Shown in pieces: positions 35,403 to 45,214 of a stretch of DNA of 64,000 bases. Source of the stretch: Sphingomonas sp. RIT328 (GTDB lineage Bacteria > Pseudomonadota > Alphaproteobacteria > Sphingomonadales > Sphingomonadaceae); the NCBI RefSeq assembly GCF_000632225.1, contig NZ_JFYV01000034.1, positions 1 through 64,000 on the forward strand, written 5' to 3'. The position numbers and the translations under genes are program-made. The notes beneath the pieces are model-generated. The model was not told the origin of the DNA and ran no database searches. It saw nothing but the letters and a program-made list of their open reading frames with translations. The number at the start of each line of letters is the position of its first letter. The first letter of the stretch is position 1.

Positions 35403-37031
35403 TCAGCGGCGTGGCCGCTGCTCGTCCCGCGTATCCACGCCCGCCGCGGCGGGTTCGCCGATCGCCGCCTCGCCGGCGAGCGCATGCTCGGCATCCTCGC
35501 CGATCGTGTCGAGGTGCATCAGCCGCGTCACGAACGGCGCCAGCACCAGCACGACGAGCCCCACGCCCATCGAGAACCAGCCGATCCGTCCATAGACGAC
35601 CAGCACCTGTGCGGGTCCGGCGCCCTCGCCGCCGGTCGCCTGCGCGATCAGCCCGGCGATGAAATTGCCCGCCGCGGTGGCGAGGAACCAGGTGCCCATC
35701 ATCAGCCCGGTCATGCTCGCCACCGACAGCCGGGTCATCGACGACAGGCCGATCGGCGAGAAGCACAGCTCCCCCATCGAGTGCAGCATGTAGAGCAGGA
35801 TGACGAAGATCGCCGGGGTGAGGCCGCTCGCCGGCGCGCCGAGGATCAGCGCGAAAAATCCCGCACCGACGAGGACGAGGCCGATGCCGAACTTGAACGG
35901 CGCCGACGGCTCCAGCCCGCGCTTGCCGAGTGCCGTCCACAGCAGGCCGAACAGCGGTGCGAGCGTGATGATGAAGAAGGAATTGACCGACTGGAACCAC
36001 GAGGCCGGCATCTCCCAGCCGAACACCGTGCGGTCCACCGACTGATCGGTGTAGAGATTGAGCGACGATCCCGCCTGTTCGAACAGCGCCCAGAACAGCG
36101 GCGACAGCGCGACGAGGAACAGCGCGGCGAAGATGCGATGCCGCTCGACCCGCGGCAGCGCGCGAAACGCGGTGAGCAGGATATAGCCGACGGTCAGCGC
36201 CGAGCCGACGATCAGCACCAGCCCGACCGCACCCTGGCTGCGCACCAGCCACCACGACAGCGCGACGCCGACCAGCGCGCCCGCATAGATCGTCCATTCG
36301 ACCGACAGGCCGATCGGCGACTTGGCGCTGAGCCCGCCGACGACCGGCGGCTCGCCCACGTCGTACAATTCGCGGCGCAGCAGCACGAAAACGACCAGGC
36401 CGAGCGCCATGCCGATCCCCGCCGCGCCGAAGCCCCAGCCCCAGCCCATCCGCTCGCCGAGATAGCCGATCAGCAGCGGGCCGATGAAGGCGCCGGTGTT
36501 GATCCCCATGTAGAAGATCGAAAACGCACCATCGCGGCGGCTGTCGTCGCGCGGATAGAGTTTGCCGACCAGCACCGATATATTGGCCTTGAGGAAGCCG
36601 GTGCCGACGATGATGAAGGCGAGCGCGAGGTAGAAGCCGTTGAGTGCGCTGCCCTGCACACCGGCGGGCGCCTCGAACGCAGCGATCATCAGATGGCCGA
36701 TGGTGATCAGCACGCCGCCCGCCAGCACCGCCTTGCGCGGCCCGAGATAGCGGTCGGCGATATAGCCGCCGATGATCGGCGTGACGTAGATCAGCGCGGT
36801 ATAGGCGCCATAGACCGCAAAGGCGGGCTGTTCGCCGAACAGGAAGTGCTTGGTCAGGTAGAAGACCAGAATGGCGCGCATGCCGTAATAGGAAAAGCGT
36901 TCCCACATCTCCGCGAAGAACAGCATGAACAGCCCGAGCGGGTGTCCGAGGAGGGTGCGCGCGTGGGCCGGTACGCCGCCTCCGCTCGCCGATGTGATGG
37001 CCATAAGGTCTGACAACTCCGACACAAACAT
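35403..37031 (-). CDS. POT/PTR2 proton-dependent oligopeptide transporter
   Basis: A 542-aa inner-membrane transporter for di- and tripeptides. Family signatures are EMWERFSYYGMRAILVFYLT (ExxERFxYYG) near residue 40, GGYIADRYLGPRKAVLAGG, FSIFYMGINTGAFIGPLL and the later SPIGLSSMTRLS. There are about 14 hydrophobic helices. Start at 37031 with GCAGG upstream; another ATG nine codons later is possible. It diverges from the nitroreductase gene. Confidence 0.93.
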   Translation of the reverse strand: MFVSELSDLMAITSASGGGVPAHARTLLGHPLGLFMLFFAEMWERFSYYGMRAILVFYLTKHFLFGEQPAFAVYGAYTALIYVTPIIGGYIADRYLGPRKAVLAGGVLITIGHLMIAAFEAPAGVQGSALNGFYLALAFIIVGTGFLKANISVLVGKLYPRDDSRRDGAFSIFYMGINTGAFIGPLLIGYLGERMGWGWGFGAAGIGMALGLVVFVLLRRELYDVGEPPVVGGLSAKSPIGLSVEWTIYAGALVGVALSWWLVRSQGAVGLVLIVGSALTVGYILLTAFRALPRVERHRIFAALFLVALSPLFWALFEQAGSSLNLYTDQSVDRTVFGWEMPASWFQSVNSFFIITLAPLFGLLWTALGKRGLEPSAPFKFGIGLVLVGAGFFALILGAPASGLTPAIFVILLYMLHSMGELCFSPIGLSSMTRLSVASMTGLMMGTWFLATAAGNFIAGLIAQATGGEGAGPAQVLVVYGRIGWFSMGVGLVVLVLAPFVTRLMHLDTIGEDAEHALAGEAAIGEPAAAGVDTRDEQRPRR

Positions 37032-37121
37032 GGAGCCTGCCCGATCGGGCGGCGGATCGCGTCAACCTAACGGCTGATCCCCTGCTGTAAACATCGCCGC
37101 CAGCGGCTATGGGCGGGCATC

Positions 37122-37700
37122 ATGTTCAACGACACCGCCACGCCGCTCTCGCTGCTCACCACCCGCCGCTCCGGCAAGCCGCGCGATCTCGTCGCCCCCG
37201 GCCCCGATGCGGCGCAGCTCGACCAGATGCTCGCCATCGCCGCGCGCACCCCCGATCACGGCAAGCTGTCGCCGTGGCGGTTCGTGGTGATCGACGATCG
37301 CGATGCCTTGTCGCAGCTGCTGGCCGACGCCTATCGCGCCGAACGCCCGCAGGCGCCGCGCGGCGACACCGATGCGCTCGACCAGTTCGCGCGGCAGGCG
37401 CCGGCGCTGGTCGTGGTGCTGTCCGCGCCGGTGACGACCAGTCACATCCCGCTGTGGGAGCAGGAATTGTCCACGGGTGCAGCGACGATGAACCTGCTGC
37501 ATGCCGCGCATGCGATGGGCTTCGCCGCGGGCTGGCTGACCGGCTGGCCGACCTTTTCCGATCGGGTGCGCGACGCATTCGGCGCCGCGCCGGAACGGAT
37601 CGCCGGCTTCGTCTTCATCGGCACGCCGGGACGGCCGCTCGACGAACGGCCCCGCCCGGATCTCGCACGCATCGTCTCGCACTGGCCCAAGGCGGGATGA
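37122..37700 (+). CDS. Nitroreductase family protein
   Basis: A 192-aa FMN-dependent NAD(P)H oxidoreductase of the YdjA-like subgroup (short nitroreductases without the C-terminal extension). FMN-binding cues: the LLTTRRS segment near the start, APDHGKLSPWRFVVI-like loop (ARTPDHGKLSPWRF), and GWLTGWPTFSD toward the C terminus followed by FIGTPGRP. Physiological substrate unknown. Confidence 0.88.
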   Translation: MFNDTATPLSLLTTRRSGKPRDLVAPGPDAAQLDQMLAIAARTPDHGKLSPWRFVVIDDRDALSQLLADAYRAERPQAPRGDTDALDQFARQAPALVVVLSAPVTTSHIPLWEQELSTGAATMNLLHAAHAMGFAAGWLTGWPTFSDRVRDAFGAAPERIAGFVFIGTPGRPLDERPRPDLARIVSHWPKAG

Positions 37701-37752
37701 CGCCGCGTCGGTGCGCGATGGACCTTTGTCAGGAATAGTGTATTAAGTCAGC

Positions 37753-38109
37753 ATGACAGCGCTCAGCAACGAGGACAGCCCGGTCTATATCCGGCTACGC
37801 GGCACCATCGCGGCAGGCATCCTGCGCGGCGACTATCGCGCCGGCGACCAGCTTCCCTCGGTGCGCGCCTTCGCCGCCGAACATGGCGCCAACCCGCTCA
37901 CCGTCGCCAAGGCCTATCAGAGCTTCCAGGACGACGGCTATGTCGAGGTGCGCCGCGGCGTCGGCATGTTCGTGCTGCCCGGCGCGGCGGAGAATCTGCG
38001 CGCCGCCGAACGCGCCGCTTTCGTCGAGACGCAATGGCCGCGCATCCGCAGCTATATCGACCTGCTCGGCCTCGACGCCGCCGACCTGCTCGCCTGCGAA
38101 CGGGCGTAG
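37753..38109 (+). CDS. Small GntR regulator (YtrA type)
   Basis: A 118-aa transcription factor with a GntR winged helix (about 10-80; DYRAGDQLPSVRAFAAEHGANPLTV spans the recognition helix, described here by position) and only a short C-terminal helix pair, as in the YtrA subfamily. It follows the nitroreductase by 52 bp. TAGTGTATTAAGTC just before its start may hold its own operator. YtrA proteins often control transporters, none of which is coded next to it here. Confidence 0.85.
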   Translation: MTALSNEDSPVYIRLRGTIAAGILRGDYRAGDQLPSVRAFAAEHGANPLTVAKAYQSFQDDGYVEVRRGVGMFVLPGAAENLRAAERAAFVETQWPRIRSYIDLLGLDAADLLACERA

Positions 38110-38159
38110 CCCCGCGGGCAGCAAGCCCGGCGCAGGTGTTTCGAGCCTCATACCCTCAT

Positions 38160-38266
38160 CCGTCAGCCCCGGGCCCGTCGAAGGGCGGCTTGCCCGGGTG
38201 AGCCAACGCGTGGGAGGGGGCGGGCTTCGACAGGCTCAATCCGAACAGCGGGGAGCCCCCCGCCCC
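38160..38266. repeat. Intergenic repeat cluster
   Basis: The gap between the small GntR gene and the convergent NAT gene is filled with two inverted GC-rich pieces: CCCGTCGAAGGGCGG and GGGCTTCGACAGGCTCAATC, of a kind widespread between genes in sphingomonads. No gene is seen. Confidence 0.45.
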
Positions 38267-38270
38267 CGGT

Positions 38271-39089
38271 TCAGAACAACTCCAGCGCCGCCACCTCGTC
38301 CGGCGTCAGGTCGATCCCGAACATCAGCGACATCCGCATGCGATAGACGCGGGGGTCGGTGATCTCGGCGACGCTGCTGTTGTCGCCGGCGCGGCGGTGA
38401 TAGCGGCGGTCGGTCAGCCCGGCGAGGCCGTGCGGCAGAACGATGCTGGCGATGGTCCGCTGGGTGAAGCGGCTCTCCGGCGCGGTCGCGGTCCAGTGGT
38501 TGGACAGCGCGAGATCGGCGTCGAACACCTCGGCCTCGTGGAAGCTATATTGCCGCTGCCAGCCCTCGCCGGTGCCGCGCCCGTCGGTCGAGCCGGGATC
38601 GCCGCGGCGGCTGAGCATCCAGCCATGCTCCGCGTCGCGCTCGAGTTTGAACGCGGCGCCGTCGGGGGCCTCCGCCTGCCAGCCGTCGGCCAGGGCCATC
38701 ACCGGCGCGTAGCTGCCGCCGAAACCGGGGTCGGCGATCCAGTCGCGGCCGTCGATCGTCACCAGGCTGAACGTGTGCGTCAGCGGCGGCGCCTGCTCGG
38801 CGCCGAGCCAGACGCGGGCGAGCAGCGGGCGGACGGTGAAGCCGAGCGCGGTCAGCGCATCCATGAACAGCCGGTTCTGCTCGAAGCAATAACCGCCACG
38901 CTTGCCGGTGACGAGCTTGGCGAACACCGACGCGCCGTCGATCGCGATGCCGCGGCCGAGCCGCACATCGAGATTCTCGAACGGGATCGACAGGCGATGC
39001 TCGCGCTGCAACCGGCCGAGCCCCTCGGCATCCGGGGTGACGCGCGCGGGCAGGCCGATGCGGGCGAGATAGGCGTCGAGATCGAACAT
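38271..39089 (-). CDS. Arylamine N-acetyltransferase
   Basis: A 272-aa NAT that moves acetyl from acetyl-CoA to arylamines, hydrazines or related amines through a Cys thioester. The catalytic triad is visible: Cys68 in RGGYCFEQN, His105 in THTFSLV, Asp120 in DPGFGG. The SIPFENLDVRLGR motif precedes the Cys. Length is usual. The gene lies between two repeat regions and has no clear operon partner. Confidence 0.94.
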   Translation of the reverse strand: MFDLDAYLARIGLPARVTPDAEGLGRLQREHRLSIPFENLDVRLGRGIAIDGASVFAKLVTGKRGGYCFEQNRLFMDALTALGFTVRPLLARVWLGAEQAPPLTHTFSLVTIDGRDWIADPGFGGSYAPVMALADGWQAEAPDGAAFKLERDAEHGWMLSRRGDPGSTDGRGTGEGWQRQYSFHEAEVFDADLALSNHWTATAPESRFTQRTIASIVLPHGLAGLTDRRYHRRAGDNSSVAEITDPRVYRMRMSLMFGIDLTPDEVAALELF

Positions 39090-39102
39090 GGGGTTTCCTT
39101 AA

Positions 39103-39233
39103 AATCCTCCCCGCTCGCGGGGAGGGGGACCAGCCGCAGGCTGGTGGAGGGGGGCTGCCGCACTCGTAGCGCCTGCGGAAGCCCCCCTCCGTCAGCGCTT
39201 GCGCGCTGCCACCTCCCCGTACCGGGGAGGATT
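39103..39233. repeat. 131-bp nested palindromic element
   Basis: Outer arms AATCCTCCCC (39103-39112) and GGGGAGGATT (39224-39233); inner arms of 17 nt at 39146-39162 and 39174-39190 pair with a single mismatch around an 11-nt loop. It fills the gap between the NAT and acyl-CoA dehydrogenase genes. Its ends match the short palindromes at 23787 and 29469, suggesting those are trimmed copies. Confidence 0.7.
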
Positions 39234-39236
39234 AGG

Positions 39237-40952
39237 TCAGGCGGCAAACGCCTCGGCCGGCACCGCGTACAGCACCTCGGCACTGGCGCAAGCCGCCGCC
39301 TCGAGCCCCAATGCCTCGGGCACGATCTGGTCGAGGTAGAAGCGTGACGCCGCACGCTTGACGGTGGCGAAGCCGTCGTCGCCCGCGACCAGCCGGCCGG
39401 AGCGCTCCATCAGCCAGCCGCAGACCGCGACCGAGGTCATCGTCAGGAACGGATAGCTCGCGGCGAGCCTGTCGTCGGCATCCGCGGTGGCCAGCCGGCG
39501 CGCGATCCGCTCGACCGCGTCGATCAGCGCGACGAGCTGCGGATGCGCCGCCTCGCCGCGCATGTCGGCGACCAGCGCCGCGAAGGCGCCGCCATTGTCG
39601 AGCGCCAGCTTGCGCCCGACCAGATCGGCGGCCTGGATGCCGTTGGTGCCTTCGTAGATCGGCGTGATCCGCGCATCGCGGAAATATTGCGCCGCGCCGG
39701 TCTCCTCGACATAGCCCATGCCGCCGTGCACCTGGATGCCGAGGCTGGCGACCTCGTTGCCGATGTCGGTGCCATGCGCCTTGGCGAGCGGCGTCACCAC
39801 CTCCAGCCGGTTGCGCGCCGCCGCGTCGCCGAGCGCGGCGCGATCGACCTGCCCCGCGGCATAATAGACGAGCGCGCGCGCCGCCTGCGTCTGCGCCTTC
39901 ATCCGCAGCAGCATGCGGCGCACGTCGGGATGATCGACGATGCGCACCGCCTCCTTGCTCGCCGCACCGGCCCGCGCCGACTGGACGCGTTCGAGCGCAT
40001 AGCCGACCGCCTTCTGCGTCGCGCCCTCGGCGATCTGCACGCCCTGCAAGCCGACGTTGAGCCGGGCATTGTTCATCATCGTGAACATCGCGCGCATCCC
40101 GCCATGTTCCGCGCCGATCAGCTCGCCGATGCAATCGTCGTGATCGCCGAAGCTCAGCACGCAGGTCGGCGAAGCGTGCAGGCCCATCTTGTGCTCGATC
40201 GACACGACGCGGACGTCGTTGAAGTCGCCCGGCCGGCCCTCGGCATCGAGGCGGAATTTGGGGACGAGGAACAGGCTGATGCCGCGCGTCCCTGCCGGTG
40301 CATCGGGCGTGCGGGCGAGGACGAGGTGGACGATATTGTCCGCCATGTCGTGGTCGCCGAACGAAATGTAGATCTTGGTGCCCTTGATCGACCAGCGCCC
40401 GTCACCGAGCGGCTTGGCGGTGGCGCGCAAGGCGCCGACGTCGCTGCCCGCCTGCGGCTCGGTCAGGTTCATCGTGCCGGTCCATTCGCCGGTGGCGAGA
40501 TGCGGCAGATACTGCGCCTGCTGCGCATCGCTGCCATGGTGGATCAGCGCCTCGATCGCGCCGACGGTCAGCGTCGGGCAGAGCGCGAAGCCCATGTTGG
40601 CGCTGCCCAGCGTATCGAGCACCGCGGTCTGGATCGCGAACGGCAGGCCCTGCCCGCCGAAATCCTCCGGCACGCCGATGGTGCCCCAGCCACCCTCGAC
40701 GTAATCGTGATACGCCTTGATGAAGCTCGCCGGCATATGCACGCCGTCGGGCGACCATTTGGCACCCACCGTATCGCCCTCGCGATTGAGCGGCGCCCAT
40801 TCGCCGGCGGCGAACTGGCCGACGCCTTCGAGCACCGCGTCGACCACGTCGGCGCTCGCGGCGGCGAAGCGATCGGTGGCGGCGAGTTCGTCGATTCTGA
40901 CGACATGCTCCAGCACGAAACGCTGATCGGCCACGGCTGCGGTAAAGGACAT
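39237..40952 (-). CDS. Acyl-CoA dehydrogenase
   Basis: A 571-aa FAD-dependent acyl-CoA dehydrogenase of the long bacterial subgroup (with a C-terminal extra helical domain, as in DmdC-like enzymes). FAD and substrate motifs: TMNLTEPQAGSDVG, TKIYISFGDHD, VHGGMGYVEE, and catalytic Glu in PIYEGTNGIQAADL. Of the two adjacent ATG codons (40955, 40952) the second has AGGAG at six bases and is preferred. Actual chain specificity is unknown; neighbours give no pathway hint. Confidence 0.93.
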   Translation of the reverse strand: MSFTAAVADQRFVLEHVVRIDELAATDRFAAASADVVDAVLEGVGQFAAGEWAPLNREGDTVGAKWSPDGVHMPASFIKAYHDYVEGGWGTIGVPEDFGGQGLPFAIQTAVLDTLGSANMGFALCPTLTVGAIEALIHHGSDAQQAQYLPHLATGEWTGTMNLTEPQAGSDVGALRATAKPLGDGRWSIKGTKIYISFGDHDMADNIVHLVLARTPDAPAGTRGISLFLVPKFRLDAEGRPGDFNDVRVVSIEHKMGLHASPTCVLSFGDHDDCIGELIGAEHGGMRAMFTMMNNARLNVGLQGVQIAEGATQKAVGYALERVQSARAGAASKEAVRIVDHPDVRRMLLRMKAQTQAARALVYYAAGQVDRAALGDAAARNRLEVVTPLAKAHGTDIGNEVASLGIQVHGGMGYVEETGAAQYFRDARITPIYEGTNGIQAADLVGRKLALDNGGAFAALVADMRGEAAHPQLVALIDAVERIARRLATADADDRLAASYPFLTMTSVAVCGWLMERSGRLVAGDDGFATVKRAASRFYLDQIVPEALGLEAAACASAEVLYAVPAEAFAA

Positions 40953-40991
40953 CATTCTCTCCTGGTGAGGGAGACGATATAGCCCCGACGG

Positions 40992-41915
40992 ATGGCCGAT
41001 CCAAACCCGCGCATCTTACCCTACGGCATGGCCGCGCTCGCCGAGGCGGCGGCGCGAATCACCGCCGGCGAATGCGTCGCGGTGCCGACCGAGACGGTCT
41101 ATGGCCTCGCCGCCGACGCCGGCAACGCCGATGCGGTGGCGGGCATCTATGCCGCCAAGGGCCGGCCGAGCTTCAACCCGCTGATCGTCCACGTTCCCGA
41201 TCATGCCGCCGCCGAGCGGCTGGTGGTGTTCGACGCCGATGCGCGCGCGCTCGCCGCGCGTTTCTGGCCGGGGCCGCTGACGCTAGTGCTGCCGCTGCGC
41301 GACGGCGCGCCGATCGCCTCTTTGGTGACGGCAGGGCTGGCGACGCTGGCGATCAGGGTGCCGCGCCACCGCGCGATGCAGGCGCTGCTCGCCGCGACCG
41401 GCCGACCGCTCGCCGCGCCCTCCGCCAATGCGAGCAACCAGCTGAGCCCGACCCGCGCCGCGCATGTCGCGCAGAGCCTCGGCACCCGCGTGCCCTTGAT
41501 CCTCGACGACGGGGCGACCGAGGCGGGGCTCGAATCGACGATCATCGCCGGGCGGACGATCCTGCGCCCCGGCCCGATCACCGCCGCCGACCTGCCGTTT
41601 CCCGCCCTCCCCTATATAAAGGAGTCTGCGATCACCGCGCCGGGGCAGCTCGCCACCCATTATGCGCCGCGCAAGCCGCTGCGGCTCGATGCGACCGAGG
41701 CGCGGCCGGACGAGTGGCTGATCGGGTTCGGCGCGGTCGGCGGGGAGGATATGCTGTCGGCAACGGGCGACCTGCGCGAGGCGGCGGCGCGGCTGTTCGA
41801 CGCGCTCCACCGCGCCGACGCGAGTGACCGCGAGGCGATCGCGGTGGCGCCGGTGCCCGCCGAAGGACTGGGCGTCGCAATCAACGACCGGCTCGCGCGC
41901 GCCGCGCATCGCTAG
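40992..41915 (+). CDS. sua5: L-threonylcarbamoyladenylate synthase, Sua5 type
   Basis: Makes threonylcarbamoyl-AMP for the t6A37 modification of ANN-decoding tRNAs. 307 aa: N-terminal YrdC/TsaC domain (VPTETVYGLAADAGN, KGRPSFNPLIVHV, SANASNQLSPT) and a C-terminal Sua5 domain (from about 220; APGQLATHYAPRKPL is the linker signature). The presence of both domains distinguishes it from single-domain TsaC. It starts 37 bp from the divergent dehydrogenase. Confidence 0.93.
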   Translation: MADPNPRILPYGMAALAEAAARITAGECVAVPTETVYGLAADAGNADAVAGIYAAKGRPSFNPLIVHVPDHAAAERLVVFDADARALAARFWPGPLTLVLPLRDGAPIASLVTAGLATLAIRVPRHRAMQALLAATGRPLAAPSANASNQLSPTRAAHVAQSLGTRVPLILDDGATEAGLESTIIAGRTILRPGPITAADLPFPALPYIKESAITAPGQLATHYAPRKPLRLDATEARPDEWLIGFGAVGGEDMLSATGDLREAAARLFDALHRADASDREAIAVAPVPAEGLGVAINDRLARAAHR

Positions 41916-41971
41916 GCGGGCATCTACCCGCCTGTCATTTCCGCGCAGGCAAGACCTGAATAATACTGGCC

Positions 41972-42060
41972 AGTGCTCCTGCGGACGCAGGAGCCCAGGG
42001 GCGCAAGGCAAGTCAGTCGTTGCTCTGCTTGACCTGGGTTCCTGCTTGCGCAGGAACACT
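41972..42060. repeat. Head-to-head pair of 28-nt palindromic repeat units
   Basis: Unit 1 (41972-41999) contains CTCCTGCGGACGCAGGAG; unit 2 (42033-42060), read in reverse complement, is the same over 28 nt with a few changes (GTTCCTGCGCAAGCAGGAAC). A REP/BIME-like doublet. The rest of the 339-bp gap between sua5 and flagellin holds no gene, only this element and the flagellin terminator. Confidence 0.7.
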
Positions 42061-42145
42061 GCGACGCTAGGCAACGACACCCACCTCCGTAGTGTTCGCC
42101 GCCGAATACGCATCGCCTGCCTGCCAAAGCCTACCAGACGCCGAA

Positions 42146-42175
42146 AATCCCGGCGGCGCGAGGGCCACCGGGATT
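42146..42175 (-). terminator. Intrinsic terminator of flagellin gene
   Basis: On the minus strand AATCCCGGTGGC pairs with GCCGCCGGGATT (12 bp with one G-T) around CCTCGC, followed by TTTTCGG. It lies about 80 bp after the flagellin stop. Confidence 0.75.
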
Positions 42176-42254
42176 CTGGCTTCGCCTGTCCTTGGGGAAC
42201 AAGCTCGGTCGGCGCCTTTGCCCTTGGGGGGCGGCGCCAGCGCCGATCTGAGGA

Positions 42255-43283
42255 TTACTGGAGCAGCTTGAGCACGCCCTGCTGGCTCTGGTTCGCCTGC
42301 GAGAGCATCGCGGTCGACGCCTGGCTGAGGATCTGCGCCTTGGCGAGCGCGGTCGTCTCGGCCGAGAAGTCGGCGTCCTCGATGCGGCTCTTCGCGTCGG
42401 TCAGGTTGGTGACGTTGGTGGTCAGGTTGTTGACCACCGACTGCAGACGGCTCTGGCCGGCACCGATCGAGGCGCGGGTCGTGTTGACGGCGCTCAGCGC
42501 GGTGTCGAGCGTGGCGAGGGCGTTCTGCGCATTCGTCGCGTTGCTGACCGAGATACCACCGGTGATGCCGTCGGAACCGGCCGGCTGATACATCTGGTCG
42601 CCGGTGGCGAGCGTCTTCTCGGTGCCGATGTCAGCCGAAGTGACGGTCGCGCCGCCGAGCTTGCCGCCATAGGCCACGTCTTCCGCGGTGACGGTGCGCT
42701 TGGTGCCGACGAGCGGATCGCTCGCGCCGAGCGCGGTGGTCAGGCCGGCGGTCACCGAACCGGCGGTGACGGTACCGCTGACCGGAACCAGGTTGAGCTT
42801 GTTGATCGTCAGCTTCATCTGGTCGCTCGAATTGGCGCCCGCCTGGATCGCGATGCTCTGGTCGGCCGAGGCGCTGAACAGCGACACGCCGTTGAACTTG
42901 GTCTGCGAGATCGTCACCAGCTGCTTCTGCAGCTCGGCGATTTCCGTGCCCATGTTGGTGCGGTCCGAGTCCTGATAGGTGCCCGACGCCGACTGGACGG
43001 CGAGTTCGCGCATCCGCTGCAGGATGTTGCTGGCTTCGCCGAGCGCGCCGTCGGCGGTCTGGGCGAGCGCGATACCGTCATTGGCGTTGCGCACCGCCTG
43101 GTTCATGCCGCGGACCTGCGCGTTCATCGAGGTCGAGATCGCGAGGCCGGCGGCATCGTCCTTCGCCGAGTTGATGCGCTTGCCGGTCGACAGACGCTCC
43201 ATGGCGGTCGACAGCTGCATGTTGGCGGTGGTCGAAGCGTTCGCCGCACGCAGCGACGCGATGTTGGTGCCGATAACGGTCAT
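42255..43283 (-). CDS. fliC: Flagellin
   Basis: The filament subunit, 342 aa, exported by the flagellar type III system without a cleaved signal. The D0/D1 N-terminal helices ([39 protein letters not shown], then the [19 protein letters not shown] hairpin) and the C-terminal D1/D0 helices (from about 255: [20 protein letters not shown] and the [14 protein letters not shown] end) are intact; a short central D2-type insert (about 150-250) lies between. Start at 43283 with TGGAGA upstream. It diverges from the flagellar operon and has its own terminator, as for a late gene. Confidence 0.96.
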   Translation of the reverse strand: MTVIGTNIASLRAANASTTANMQLSTAMERLSTGKRINSAKDDAAGLAISTSMNAQVRGMNQAVRNANDGIALAQTADGALGEASNILQRMRELAVQSASGTYQDSDRTNMGTEIAELQKQLVTISQTKFNGVSLFSASADQSIAIQAGANSSDQMKLTINKLNLVPVSGTVTAGSVTAGLTTALGASDPLVGTKRTVTAEDVAYGGKLGGATVTSADIGTEKTLATGDQMYQPAGSDGITGGISVSNATNAQNALATLDTALSAVNTTRASIGAGQSRLQSVVNNLTTNVTNLTDAKSRIEDADFSAETTALAKAQILSQASTAMLSQANQSQQGVLKLLQ

Positions 43284-43397
43284 GTGATGTCTCCAAAAGC
43301 TGCGGCGCTCCCCGCCGCCCCCAGAGCGGAGGGCCGAGCCGCCAAATGGGGAAACGGCCAAGCCCCCGGGCGATTTAGCGAAAAATCCGGCGCCGCG

Positions 43398-43484
43398 ATT
43401 TTGCCGGCCTCACGCACGTGTCTACGCGCGCGTAGACACGCGGGCGGCACGCGCGTGTCGCGCCCGGAAAAATTTTGCCGGCCT
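43398..43484. promoter_or_regulatory. Two 13-nt direct repeats in the flagellar control region
   Basis: ATTTTGCCGGCCT occurs at 43398-43410 and again at 43472-43484, exactly 74 bp apart, flanking the 24-nt palindrome. Spacing near seven helical turns puts them on one DNA face, as expected for an activator of sigma-54 promoters. The reverse complement contains CGGCAAAA. The FlbD-type protein coded at 43551 is the natural candidate to bind. Confidence 0.5.
43417..43440. promoter_or_regulatory. 24-nt perfect palindrome between fliC and flagellar operon
   Basis: CGTGTCTACGCG and CGCGTAGACACG are perfect complements with no loop. It is 134 bp from the fliC start and 111 bp from the activator start. 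No T-run follows, so it is best read as an operator for a dimeric protein. Confidence 0.55.
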
Positions 43485-43494
43485 GAAACGGATT

Positions 43495-43509
43495 TTAATC
43501 CCGCATTTA
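43495..43509 (+). promoter_or_regulatory. CtrA-like box before the flagellar operon
   Basis: TTAA-TCCCGCA-TTTA followed by C, one mismatch from TTAA-N7-TTAA, 41 bp before the start codon at 43551. CtrA drives class II flagellar operons in Caulobacter; the site is well placed for that. Confidence 0.5.
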
Positions 43510-43550
43510 CTAGCCGGCCCGCATTGCAGCCTTGTCCTTGGGGGATAGCA

Positions 43551-44857
<1,307 letters not shown>

Positions 44858-44861
<4 letters not shown>

Positions 44862-45211
44862 CCGGCGTCGCCAATGTCGGCGGCGCGATGAGCGTCGACC
44901 GGGTGATGCAGCTGCGCGCGCAGATCCTCGAACGCAATCAGGCGCTGAGCCGCGCCAGCGCGACCGACGGCGCACCGGCGGCGGCCAAGCCGACCAGCTT
45001 CGCCGATACGCTCCAGGATGCGCTGAAGGACGTCAACGCCGGCCAGAACAAGGCTTCGGCGCTGTCGGAAAGCTACGAACGCGGTGAGACGGTCGATATC
45101 GCCAAGGTCATGCTGGCCCGCCAGCAAGCCTCGGTCGGGTTCGAGGCGACGCTGCAGGTCCGCAACAAATTGCTGTCCGCCTACAAGGACATCATGAGCA
45201 TGCCGGTGTAA
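44858..45211 (+). CDS. fliE: Flagellar MS-ring/rod adaptor FliE
   Basis: A 117-aa helical protein joining the MS ring to the rod and needed for export start. The C-terminal half is typical: FADTLQDALKDVNAGQNKAS and later IAKVMLARQQASVGFEATLQ followed by VRNKLLSAYKDIMSMPV. Starts within the activator's stop codon; fliF begins 4 bp after it. Confidence 0.93.
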
Positions 45212-45214
45212 TCG

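Noticed and set aside
43385..43415. Sigma-54 promoter for flagellin (GG-N10-GC pattern, CCGGCAAAATCGCGGC on the minus strand)
   Set aside because: Only GGCA and GC agree with TGGCAC-N5-TTGC, and it overlaps the 13-nt repeat; too weak to list as a promoter.
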